A stretch of 64,000 nt of DNA from Pseudomonas sp. QTF5 (GTDB lineage Bacteria; Pseudomonadota; Gammaproteobacteria; Pseudomonadales; Pseudomonadaceae). Location of the stretch: NCBI RefSeq assembly GCF_000512695.2, contig NZ_AZRW02000003.1, forward strand, positions 168,731 through 232,730, in the 5' to 3' direction. Made by a program: the position numbers and the translations under genes. How positions within the stretch are numbered: the first letter of the stretch is position 1; each line of letters begins with the position of its first letter. Below, in pieces: positions 37,347 through 44,726 of the stretch. The notes below the pieces were generated by a model. That model worked only from the letters and a program-made list of their open reading frames with translations, made no database searches and was not told the DNA's origin.

Positions 37347-38240
37347 TCACAACGCTTTCACGATGAACTCGCGCAACCATTGATGCGCAGGGTCGCGATG
37401 AGCGCGTTCGGGCCAGAGCATCGACATCTCGTAACCCGGGACTTCATGCGGAGGCTCAACCACTTCCAGCGCACGCGCATCGCGAACCAGCCGCGACGGC
37501 AGCATCGCCACCATGTCAGTGCTCTCAACCACCGACCGGACAAACAGGAAATGGGGGACCGACAGCACCACCCGACGCGTCATGCCCATCTGCGTAAGCG
37601 CCTTGTCGGTAACACCCTGGAAGCCCCCGCCATCCGGCGACACGATCACCTGATCGAGTTCACAGAACTGCTCAAGTGTCGGTCGCTTTTTCAACTGCGG
37701 ATGGCCAGCACGCCCCACCAACACATACCGCTCGGTAAACAACGCTCGACGCCGCAAGCCGAGGGGAGCGTCCTCGCTGGTGTGGAAAGCCAGGTCGATT
37801 GCCCCCTGCTCCGCTTGTCTGGCGATCTGTGACGGAACCAGATCAAACACCGCCAGACGCGTGCCCGGTGCTGCCAAACGCAGCCCGGCCAACGCAGGCA
37901 AAACGATGGTCGACTCACCATAGTCGGATGCCATGACATTCCACGTCTGCCGGGCCTCGGCGGGGTTGAAAGGACTGGCGGGCGACACGGCGCGCTCCAG
38001 GGCTTCCAGTGCCTGGCGCAACGGCTCGCGCAACTCATCGGCCCTGGCCGTGGGCCGCATGCCCCGAGGCCCTGGCAGCAACAGTGGATCACCGAAAATG
38101 TCCCGCAACTTGGCGAGATGAACACTCACCGAAGGTTGAGACAAATTCAGGCGTTGCGCCGCACGGGTCACGTTGTGTTCCGAAAGCAAGACATCAAGGG
38201 TCAGCAGCAAGTTGATGTCCAGGCGTCGCAGATTATTCAT
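37347..38240 (-). CDS. LysR-family regulator (NodD-like group)
   Basis: 297-residue LysR protein. The N-terminus LRRLDINLLLTLDVLLSEHN with NVTRAAQRLNLSQPSVSVHL is the helix-turn-helix of the NodD/NahR-like branch, followed by a full ligand domain. It is divergent from the quinone reductase gene with about 85 bases between and probably controls it. The ATG at 38240 follows CAGG. Confidence 0.9.
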   Translation of the reverse strand: MNNLRRLDINLLLTLDVLLSEHNVTRAAQRLNLSQPSVSVHLAKLRDIFGDPLLLPGPRGMRPTARADELREPLRQALEALERAVSPASPFNPAEARQTWNVMASDYGESTIVLPALAGLRLAAPGTRLAVFDLVPSQIARQAEQGAIDLAFHTSEDAPLGLRRRALFTERYVLVGRAGHPQLKKRPTLEQFCELDQVIVSPDGGGFQGVTDKALTQMGMTRRVVLSVPHFLFVRSVVESTDMVAMLPSRLVRDARALEVVEPPHEVPGYEMSMLWPERAHRDPAHQWLREFIVKAL

Positions 38241-38325
38241 GGTAATACCTGGCATATTGGTTATTCATTTCCAATATACCGGGCAACATCCGATTCTGCT
38301 GGCTCCTGACGTTGGAGACTCAGCC

Positions 38326-39159
38326 ATGAATGTTCTACTCGTTTATGCCCATCCCGAACCCAAATCATTGAACGGCTCGCTCAAAGACTTTGCCGTCAAA
38401 CGCTTGGAGGCTACCGGCCACCAGGTGCAGGTCTCCGATCTATACGCGATGGACTGGAAGGCCTCGCTGGATGCCGATGACAGTCCCGGCCGGCCAACCG
38501 ACTCGCGGTTCGATCCTTCGCTGGACTCCAAGCGTGCCTTCGAAGAAGGCCGGCAAAGCCAGGACATCGCCCTCGAACAGGAAAAACTGCTCTGGGCCGA
38601 TACCCTAATTCTGCAATTTCCGCTGTGGTGGTTCTCAATGCCGGCGATCCTCAAAGGCTGGGTGGAACGTGTCTACGCCTATGGGTTTGCCTATGGCGTA
38701 GGGGAACACTCCGATGCGCGCTGGGGCGACCGCTATGGGGAAGGCACGCTGGCGGGCAAACGGGCGATGCTGATCGTCACAGCGGGTGGATGGGAATCTC
38801 ATTACAGCCCCCGGGGCATCAATGGGCCCATCGATGATCTGCTATTCCCGATTCAGCATGGCGTCCTGTTTTACCCCGGCTTCGACGTGCTGCCACCGTT
38901 CGTGATCTATCGGACCAGCCGCATGGATGAAGCGAGATTTTCCACGACCTGCGACGCGCTTGGCCAACGGCTTGATGACCTCTGGAAGATCGCGCCGATT
39001 CCTTTCCGACCGCAAAATGCAGGGGCGTATGACATCCCGCAACTCACGTTGCGCGCCGAGATTGCTTCGAATCGGACTGGCTTTGCGGCTCACGTCAGAG
39101 AGGCAGAGCGCGATGAACCAGTCGCATGGGCGTCATCCGCAAAAGCACGCGCCGTGTAG
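38326..39159 (+). CDS. NAD(P)H quinone reductase, flavodoxin-like fold
   Basis: 277-residue member of the NQO1/MdaB-like family. It opens with MNVLLVYAHPEPKSLNGSL, the FMN/FAD-binding start, and holds DTLILQFPLWWFSMPAILKG and VTAGGWESHYSPRG. It should reduce quinones by two electrons with FAD and NAD(P)H. The length is a little longer than usual because of a C-terminal tail after about residue 245. TTGGAG precedes the ATG. Confidence 0.88.
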   Translation: MNVLLVYAHPEPKSLNGSLKDFAVKRLEATGHQVQVSDLYAMDWKASLDADDSPGRPTDSRFDPSLDSKRAFEEGRQSQDIALEQEKLLWADTLILQFPLWWFSMPAILKGWVERVYAYGFAYGVGEHSDARWGDRYGEGTLAGKRAMLIVTAGGWESHYSPRGINGPIDDLLFPIQHGVLFYPGFDVLPPFVIYRTSRMDEARFSTTCDALGQRLDDLWKIAPIPFRPQNAGAYDIPQLTLRAEIASNRTGFAAHVREAERDEPVAWASSAKARAV

Positions 39160-39550
39160 AACAAACTGGCTACCCGCGAATACGAAAAAGCCCGCACAAG
39201 GCGGGCTTTGGAAATCGATGTAGGTGGCCAGCGCTGGTCTCTGGCTTACAAGGTTTATCGGGCCTCTCACAGAACAGTAATTGTTGCTTTGGGCTGTTCT
39301 GCCTCACACGGCATAAGGGCTGGATCTCAGCGCGGAGATCTTTCTAACCGTGTACCCTTGGGAGCGCGCCCCACGCTTCCTCGCTATCCCTTTGCGCATC
39401 AGTCTGCGTCTTCACCTACAGCTTCAGAATAGCAAATCATTCGAGGCCTGGGTCGGGCTTTTTAGACCGATTCTTTTCCAAGGGAACAGTGGGAGGATTG
39501 AACAATTCTAATGGCGCGCGCCCTCACCACAATGGCTCTCTTCTTTCCCT
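39160..39550. other. Intergenic region with hairpin and possible coding remnant
   Basis: A hairpin follows the quinone reductase at 39187-39209 (AAAGCCCGC, ACAAG loop, GCGGGCTTT) and could end that transcript, although its T run is short on the plus strand and better on the minus strand. The next 70 bases read LEIDVGGQRWSLAYKVYRAS in one frame, which looks like a protein fragment I cannot place. The rest shows nothing I can name. Confidence 0.45.
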
Positions 39551-40879
39551 CTACGGGTGAAATTTCCCACTCGGCCCCGCACCCGTTTTTGTTGTGCGAA
39601 AAATCTTATAGCCCACCGTCTGCCTGGCTGACGTCATATCGACATCGATCACCATGACATTGGAGTGATTACCGTAAAAGGAATCCGGATCGACACTCGA
39701 CAGCGTGGAAATTCCATTAGGCAGGGTGTGCGAGTGGTTCATGTTGTAGATCTGCTCAGGCCTTATGTTGGGGGTGTACTGGTTTATGGGGCTGGACATC
39801 AACTCATTGATCACCGTGCTTTTCTCGCCGCGCGAAACCTCCAGCGTGGCGTGATAAGAGGTGTGCATATCGCCCGTCAGGAAGGTCAGGCGTGACACGT
39901 TTGTTTCAAGGACATGCTCAAGGATGCGGCTTCGCTGCTCCTCGAAAGCAGGGTCCGACCATTTGTCACCTTCGGAGTTTTTCACCACCCCCACGAACGG
40001 CACGCTGGTGACAACGAACTTCAGGTCGTCACGGTAACGCGACAGCCAGCGCAACAGATCGTCTTCCTGGACCTCATCGAGCAAACGCCTTTGCGCCGTG
40101 CTGCGGTAGTAACGGGTGTCCATGACGAAGAACTTCACCGCGCCGTAGTTGAACTCGTAGTGGTAATGATGCTCGACATGACGGCTCGAAGGGTTGTGCG
40201 AATGCTGAAACTCCCAATACGCCTTGATGGCGGCATTCGCCAACGCTTGCGTGGACGAACCGGTGGCCGTGTCGAAGTTGTTGATCAGTTCATGGTCGTC
40301 AAGAATCATGTAATGCGACAACTCTGTCAGCGTCCGGCGCGCGGGCACACAGTCCTCCCAGGCATCCAGATACTTGTCACGAAAGAACTGCACATCGATG
40401 GAAGGCTGGCGCGGAATGTCCGAGTAAATCTGGTCGCCACAATGAATCATGAAGCGTGCGTCATTGTTTTTGGCCACACGAGAAATCTCGACCCAGGCAC
40501 GGTCGGGTCTCTCCAGTATCCCGAGCGAGTGCAGATTGCAGGAGCCGAGCACGAAAGAGAATGATCCGGTCAGCTCTACCGCGGGAAAGGTGCGAAAACG
40601 CCCTTCGGTATAGGCATCACGAACTCGCTCATCGGGTGCCGCACCGCGGGTCTTGCCGAAGGCCACCTTCACGGTATACGGCGTATCGGGATTGAGCTTT
40701 TTCCACTCTAAAACGCCCGTATAGAACTCCATCGGCTGGGCATCGAGTATCTTGGTGGGGCCTGTCGCATTGTTGTCGCAATCCACTACATCAACAAAGG
40801 CCACCGGCCAACGCTCGCTGGCGCGTACCCAGACTTTGATCGACGTTTCGGTGGTATGACCAAGAATGAGCCGTGCCAT
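39551..40879 (-). CDS. PhoD-like alkaline phosphatase family protein
   Basis: 442-residue metallophosphatase. An N-terminal Ig-like domain (about 1-100, LILGHTTETSIKVWVRASER) precedes the PhoD catalytic domain with FVLGSCN, MIHCGDQIYSD, ILDDHELINN, FFVMDTRYYR and FLTGDMHTSYH supplying the metal ligands. It lacks the Tat signal of classical PhoD and has no other signal peptide, so it may be cytosolic. It may hydrolyse phosphodiesters or monoesters; the exact substrate is unknown. Confidence 0.85.
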   Translation of the reverse strand: MARLILGHTTETSIKVWVRASERWPVAFVDVVDCDNNATGPTKILDAQPMEFYTGVLEWKKLNPDTPYTVKVAFGKTRGAAPDERVRDAYTEGRFRTFPAVELTGSFSFVLGSCNLHSLGILERPDRAWVEISRVAKNNDARFMIHCGDQIYSDIPRQPSIDVQFFRDKYLDAWEDCVPARRTLTELSHYMILDDHELINNFDTATGSSTQALANAAIKAYWEFQHSHNPSSRHVEHHYHYEFNYGAVKFFVMDTRYYRSTAQRRLLDEVQEDDLLRWLSRYRDDLKFVVTSVPFVGVVKNSEGDKWSDPAFEEQRSRILEHVLETNVSRLTFLTGDMHTSYHATLEVSRGEKSTVINELMSSPINQYTPNIRPEQIYNMNHSHTLPNGISTLSSVDPDSFYGNHSNVMVIDVDMTSARQTVGYKIFRTTKTGAGPSGKFHP

Positions 40880-41013
40880 CTGATTTCCTCCTGAAACCTG
40901 AGCAGCAGTTCAGTCGATAAATCAGTATTGCGCTACTAAGACAGCAAATCCGCCGCGTAGACGGGAAAACCGGCTACCGGTGTGTAAGGGATAACGCGCA
41001 CCGTCCAAACGTA

Positions 41014-41041
41014 AAAAACCCGCACTGAGTTGCGGGTTTTT
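41014..41041 (+). terminator. Rho-independent terminator-like hairpin
   Basis: AAAAACCCGCA and TGCGGGTTTTT form a stem with a short CTGAGT loop and T runs on both strands. It lies upstream of the VOC gene and upstream of the divergent PhoD gene, so it ends no visible transcript nearby, unless an unseen small RNA is made here. Confidence 0.75.
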
Positions 41042-41121
41042 CTGTTTGAATCAGTCAAGCGAGTTGCCTCCAACTTCTGCTAGATTTGCCAGCCCAATGG
41101 CACGACAAGGAATGTTCGCAC

Positions 41122-41514
41122 ATGAAATTCGGCTACCTGATCATCTACGTCCCGGACGTCCCCACCTCACTGCAATTCTTTGAAACAGCGTTCGGAATCA
41201 CCACCCGATTCCTCCACGAATCCAACACCTACGGCGAACTCGAAACAGGGGACACTGCTCTGGCCTTCGCCGCCGACGAACTCGCGGCGATGAACTTCAG
41301 TACGGGTCACATCTCGGCCCACGCCTCTGTCAAACCATTGGGTATGGAAGTTGGTCTAGTGACCGACGACGTCGCCGCCGCCCACGCCAAAGCGCTGAAC
41401 GCCGGCGCCACCGAAATAGCCGCCCCGCTCATCAAACCCTGGGGGCAAACCATCTCCTACGTTCGCTGCCCGGATGGCACGCTGGTGGAGCTTTGCACTC
41501 CAGTTCAGGCTTGA
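41122..41514 (+). CDS. VOC-family (glyoxalase-like) protein
   Basis: 130-residue single-domain-pair VOC protein: GYLIIYVPDVPTSLQFFETAFG opening, GMEVGLVTDDVAAAHAKALNAGA middle, and WGQTISYVRCPDGTLVELC end with the metal-ligand Glu position. Such proteins bind or modify small molecules, and some give resistance to fosfomycin or bleomycin-like drugs; no specific function can be given. The ATG at 41122 has AAGGA upstream. Confidence 0.87.
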   Translation: MKFGYLIIYVPDVPTSLQFFETAFGITTRFLHESNTYGELETGDTALAFAADELAAMNFSTGHISAHASVKPLGMEVGLVTDDVAAAHAKALNAGATEIAAPLIKPWGQTISYVRCPDGTLVELCTPVQA

Positions 41515-41543
41515 GCGACAGGCAAACAAAGGAGTATCGAAAC

Positions 41544-41602
41544 ACCGGGACAGTCCACAATTTCAAAAATCGTTGAATGGAAAAATTGTGGTCTGTCCCG
41601 GT
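41544..41602. repeat. 20-bp near-perfect inverted repeat
   Basis: ACCGGGACAGTCCACAATTT (41544-41563) and its reverse complement with one mismatch (41583-41602) around a 19-base spacer. The arms carry the GGGACAG and CCACAATTT words often seen at the edges of repeats in pseudomonads; I judge it a small mobile or MITE-like element, not a terminator, because no T run follows. Confidence 0.6.
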
Positions 41603-41677
41603 ATTTCACGAGCATCAGTTTCGAACACCATTGTCATATGCACCACCCGTGAAATGTCCCATACAGGGCATTTCCCT

Positions 41678-41750
41678 CATTCGACCTGACCAGTCATTTG
41701 CATCGGATTTGACCAGCACGATTCGTGGACATGACCGGCAGAGAACGACC
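41678..41750 (+). mobile_element. IS21-like terminal segment, left copy
   Basis: Contains CATTCGACCTGACCAGTCATTTGCAT followed by CGGATTTGACCAGCACG and CATGACCGGCAGAGAACGACC in order. The same order occurs, inverted, at 42865-42959, where one extra repeat unit of about 22 bases is present. Multiple GACCAG/CATTTGCAT words are typical of IS21-family ends. No transposase gene remains. Confidence 0.6.
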
Positions 41751-41766
41751 CAACACAGACGTTGAG

Positions 41767-41794
41767 CGACGCCAACCTTTTGCGGCGTCGTTTT
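41767..41794 (+). terminator. Hairpin with T run in element debris
   Basis: CGACGCC and GGCGTCG form a 7-bp stem with a 10-base loop followed by TTTT. It lies just inside the left IS21-like end and before the end of the formyltransferase gene on the minus strand. Confidence 0.5.
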
Positions 41795-41850
41795 GAGCTT
41801 TTCAATGCTCCAGCAACAAGGCCTCAGTAAGCCTTGCCGCCGTTCAGCTC

Positions 41851-42678
41851 TCAAGGAGCGCTTATCCGCAACGGAAATCCGTACGATTCGAAAAGATCCC
41901 AAACGTCCTCGCGATCGAAGAGCCGCCACCCCTGTGTCGTGAACTGCATCAGGTCATCCTCGCCGGGAAAGGAGTAGTAGGCCCCGGCAGATGGATCTTG
42001 AGACGTCCCCGTCATGGGCTCATCGCGCTCCAAGCGCCTGATTGCGTTCATGATGAGACGCGCGCCTGGTTGATAAAGTGAAAGGATGTGCCACAGCAAG
42101 GAGCGCTCCTTTTCGACTGCCACACGCGCAGTCTCAATGATGCGACCGACATCAATGCCGGGACTGTCGATCCAATGGAGAGTACAACCGATCTCCGGGT
42201 CCCCGTTCAGCAGCGCCCGGAAGGTCGCGAGAACACCTCGATATTGAGGCAAGAGGCCAGAGTGAAGATTGAGGACGCCGCGTGGCGGAATTGCCAACGC
42301 TTCATTCTTCAGGATTTGACCAAAGCGGATTGAGATGAACAGATCCGCTCCCGCATCCTGCAGCATTTGCAGGCCCGCAGGATCCCTCAAGCTGGGCAAT
42401 ACCCGCACAGGAACCCCAAAGCGTTGCTGCAGTTCTGCAAAACCGAATCGATGCCCGCTGCTGACCTGGTCGCTCGATCCGATTAACCCAGGGGCCAAGG
42501 CATTGAAGAAGTCCTGCTCGATCAATGCCAGTTGTCCGAGCATGCGTGGCACCTTCCTACCCGATCCCACTCTCTCCGAGAGGAATATTCCCACTGTGCT
42601 CTCGTGAATCTCGGGCAACAGGAAATTGAGAGTGAGATTGCTCTCCACGTCCCGGTTCACCAGAAAAGCGATTCGCAA
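41851..42678 (-). CDS. Formyltransferase-domain protein (10-formyl-THF type)
   Basis: 275-residue protein with a formyltransferase N-domain. The catalytic Asn and His lie in GVLNLHSGLLPQYRG and the Asp in HWIDSPGIDVGRII, matching the Asn-His-Asp triad of Fmt and PurN relatives. The C-terminal part is short and lacks the tRNA-binding domain of Fmt, so it likely formylates a sugar, amine or siderophore-type precursor. The TTG at 42678 follows GGAGGAGGT, which fixes the start; the longer frame to 42768 has no such site. The gene lies between inverted IS21-like ends. Confidence 0.8.
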   Translation of the reverse strand: MRIAFLVNRDVESNLTLNFLLPEIHESTVGIFLSERVGSGRKVPRMLGQLALIEQDFFNALAPGLIGSSDQVSSGHRFGFAELQQRFGVPVRVLPSLRDPAGLQMLQDAGADLFISIRFGQILKNEALAIPPRGVLNLHSGLLPQYRGVLATFRALLNGDPEIGCTLHWIDSPGIDVGRIIETARVAVEKERSLLWHILSLYQPGARLIMNAIRRLERDEPMTGTSQDPSAGAYYSFPGEDDLMQFTTQGWRLFDREDVWDLFESYGFPLRISAP

Positions 42679-42864
42679 CTTCAGACCTCCTCCGGCAGAC
42701 CTGCCTTGAGATGCAGCAACGGCCAATTCAACACAAGCGGATCGATCCCATTCCCATTGTTTTGCCACGACGTATGGACGGAAGGCCCGATCTGCTCGAT
42801 CAATTCCGGCATCAGACTTAGCATAGTTGCTCTTTCGTCATTGCTACGCCCCCCAGCAGCTCCT

Positions 42865-42959
42865 GGCCGTTCTCTGCCGATCATGGTTACAAAGCGTGCT
42901 GGTGAAATCCGATGCAATCGGTGGTCAGAACGAATGCAAATGACTGGTCGGGTCGAATG
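42865..42959 (-). mobile_element. IS21-like terminal segment, right copy (inverted)
   Basis: Reverse-complement relative of 41678-41750: on the minus strand it reads CATTCGACCCGACCAGTCATTTGCAT, an added TCGTTCTGACCACCGATTGCAT, then CGGATTTCACCAGCACG, and ends with GATCGGCAGAGAACGGCC. Together with the left copy it brackets about 1.1 kb that contains only the formyltransferase gene. Confidence 0.6.
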
Positions 42960-43066
42960 CAAACGGGTGGTCAAGTGGAGTGCAATTGCGCTCCCAAGCC
43001 ACCCCAAATTTAATGAACCCCGCCCCCACCCGTTCGCCTAACTGAATGACTATCAGGAGGTGACGA

Positions 43067-43285
43067 ATGCAAATCGAAACAATCTGGATCGGGCTCGCAG
43101 CAGTACTTGTACTGATTGAGTTGTGGGCGATCAACAGGGTGCGTAAAGCCGAAGGTAAATCGAGCAACAAACTGGTGTGGATGGTGGTGATCGTGTTTGT
43201 GCCGCTATTCGGGCTGATCGCATGGGCCTTGGCGGGACCGAAGCACATTGCACAGACCCCGCACTCACCGCAGGCCAGACAATAA
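43067..43285 (+). CDS. Small membrane protein with PLDc_N-like domain
   Basis: 72-residue protein with two hydrophobic helices (IWIGLAAVLVLIELWAI and VWMVVIVFVPLFGLIAWAL) separated by a short charged loop, the layout of the phospholipase D N-terminal (PLDc_N) domain found alone in many bacteria. It is expected in the inner membrane. CAGGAGGTGACG precedes the ATG. Function unknown. Confidence 0.8.
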   Translation: MQIETIWIGLAAVLVLIELWAINRVRKAEGKSSNKLVWMVVIVFVPLFGLIAWALAGPKHIAQTPHSPQARQ

Positions 43286-43418
43286 CGCCGGACGGCGTGC
43301 GGTAACGATCTGCGAACTGCGCAATTTCAAAGAACAAAGCCCTGATGATGCGGGGCTTTGTCGTTTCTGGCTGGAACACCCTCCGGCACTCGCGCCTGCA
43401 ACACGGTGCCAACACTCA

Positions 43419-43841
43419 CTACGACCGCAACACCCCAATCGCCCGCCGATACTTCTCAACGCGCTCCAAATCCTCCCAGGACGGCTGGGCAATCCGCGAC
43501 AAGTCGCTGTTCTCTTCCAGATCCGCCAGTTTCACCACCCGCCCGATCGGGTTCTGCGCCGCGCGCTCGACGAACGCCTCATAGGACTCGCCCGGCACCT
43601 TGGTCACCGACGCAATCGCCATCAGCACCGTTTCGCTGAAGCCTTCGTTACGCAGATCGTCGAAGCTGATGCCGCAGTCCTCGACCACATCATGCAACAC
43701 CGCGACGATTCGCTCTTCCAGAGTGTTCACCCGCAGCATGACTTTCAGCGGATGCAGGATATAAGGCGCGCCACCCTTGTCCACTTGCCCTTCATGCGCT
43801 GCGGCGGCGATGGCAATGGCGCGTTCCAGTGTCTGACTCAT
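43419..43841 (-). CDS. HD-domain phosphohydrolase (RelA/SpoT-like HD fold)
   Basis: 140-residue single HD domain. Metal-ligand motifs are visible: HEGQVDKGGAPYILHPLKVM near residues 16-35, VAVLHDVVEDCGISFDDL near 46-63, and VVKLADLEENSDL near 101-113. It resembles the hydrolase half of RelA/SpoT (MESH1-type) and may hydrolyse (p)ppGpp or another nucleotide. No synthetase domain is present. Confidence 0.85.
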   Translation of the reverse strand: MSQTLERAIAIAAAAHEGQVDKGGAPYILHPLKVMLRVNTLEERIVAVLHDVVEDCGISFDDLRNEGFSETVLMAIASVTKVPGESYEAFVERAAQNPIGRVVKLADLEENSDLSRIAQPSWEDLERVEKYRRAIGVLRS

Positions 43842-43919
43842 GGGATTCTCCTCGGGTTAAATGCCGTAACGACGCGGCCAGGATTTTGAAGTCTGCAAAA
43901 TATGTAGGAATTTGCCCGT

Positions 43920-44051
43920 TGTGGCGAGGGAGCTTGCTCCCGCTGGGCAGCGAAGCAGCCCCAAACCCTGCTAGCCGTTTCCTCAGACACACCGCAACGC
44001 CCGGTTTTGCGGCGGCTGCGCCACCGAACGGGGGCAAGCCCCCTCGCCACA
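43920..44051. repeat. REP-like inverted repeat, second family
   Basis: Ends TGTGGCGAGGGAGCTTGCTC and its near-inverse GGGGGCAAGCCCCCTCGCCACA face each other around about 85 bases. The core GGCGAGGG-GCTTGCTC differs from the GTGGGAGCGGG family seen in the rest of the window. Confidence 0.8.
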
Positions 44052-44223
44052 GTGACCGCGTGTGGTCCTACACCCCGGTTGCGACTACCAAAATTGCTGC
44101 CTAGAGTGGGTCTGTCGCTGAGCGAATTCAGCGATAGGGTTTCGCAGCCCTGACGATACGTGTAGTAACCTTGCACCCCATAACCAGCAACGGTCGCACA
44201 AACGCGCCCGTACTCCGTTTTAT

Positions 44224-44324
44224 GGTGGCTGTGTGTGGGAGACCTTCGGGTCTGCCGGGTTCCTCGTATCCTCGGTCTGCGAACCCGCACATAGCTACCA
44301 CCCATTCGTTTCGCAGCGAACGGG
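44224..44324 (+). ncRNA. Structured 5-prime leader with three-way junction
   Basis: Outer helix GGTGG (44224-44228) with CTGTGTG pairs with CACATAGC and CCACC (44298-44302). Inside, AGACC-TTCG-GGTCT makes a UUCG-tetraloop hairpin, and GGGTTC with GAACCC closes a larger loop. Just downstream CCCATTCGTT (44301-44310) and AGCGAACGGG (44315-44324) pair in 9 of 10 positions. I recall similar leaders before DUF6124-type genes in pseudomonads; regulatory role unproved. Confidence 0.6.
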
Positions 44325-44360
44325 AGTAGCTCTTCTTACAGATTCGAGGAAGATTTACTT

Positions 44361-44651
44361 ATGAGTACCAACAAACCGCTTCGCCACTATTCCCCCATGT
44401 CCCACCTCGCCACCGACCACCCCGTCCTCCTCATCGATGCCGACGCCCCACTGCGCGAACTCCACAACTGCCTCAGCGAACGCCTCAGCGCCGTCCTCAA
44501 ATACCTCAACCTCATGGCCTGCACCAGCCTGCCGGACTACGCCGAGCACGACATCAACACCGTCACCAACATCGCGCGGATCATGGTTCAGGATGTGAGC
44601 GATGTGTTTCGGGTGATTGAGCAGCGTGGGTTTGATACGCCCAAGGGGTAG
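44361..44651 (+). CDS. DUF6124/DUF3077-like small protein
   Basis: 96-residue soluble protein: a variable N-terminus, then ELHNCLSERLSAVLKYLNLM and a long helix. This helical pattern matches small proteins of this family, which are abundant in Pseudomonas and have no known role. GAGGAAG lies about 10 bases before the ATG. It follows a structured leader, which suggests post-transcriptional control. Confidence 0.78.
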   Translation: MSTNKPLRHYSPMSHLATDHPVLLIDADAPLRELHNCLSERLSAVLKYLNLMACTSLPDYAEHDINTVTNIARIMVQDVSDVFRVIEQRGFDTPKG

Positions 44652-44670
44652 TGACTTAATTTCAGTCGTA

Positions 44671-44698
44671 GAAAAACCGCATTACTGCGGTTTTTCTG
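44671..44698 (+). terminator. Rho-independent terminator
   Basis: AGAAAAACCGCA and TGCGGTTTTTCT form a 12-bp stem with a four-base loop (TTAC) and a T run. It follows the DUF6124-like gene on the plus strand and could also end the convergent isonitrile operon. Confidence 0.9.
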
Positions 44699-44726
44699 CT
44701 TCTTGCTCCGACTCTGACAACAGCAA

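Larger units (their letters stand above)
41515..41850. other. Intergenic region with inverted repeat, IS21-like end and hairpin
   Basis: No gene. It holds a 20-bp inverted repeat (41544-41602), a 73-base segment matching the end at 42865-42959 in the opposite direction (41678-41750), and a terminator-like hairpin (41767-41794, CGACGCC with GGCGTCG and TTTT). These suggest repeated mobile-element debris rather than regulatory DNA of the neighbours. Confidence 0.6.
43842..44360. other. Intergenic region with REP variant and structured leader
   Basis: About 520 bases without a gene. The left part (43920-44051) is a REP-like inverted repeat of a second type. From about 44200 to the start of the small gene at 44361 runs a folded leader, listed separately. 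Nothing else recognised. Confidence 0.6.
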
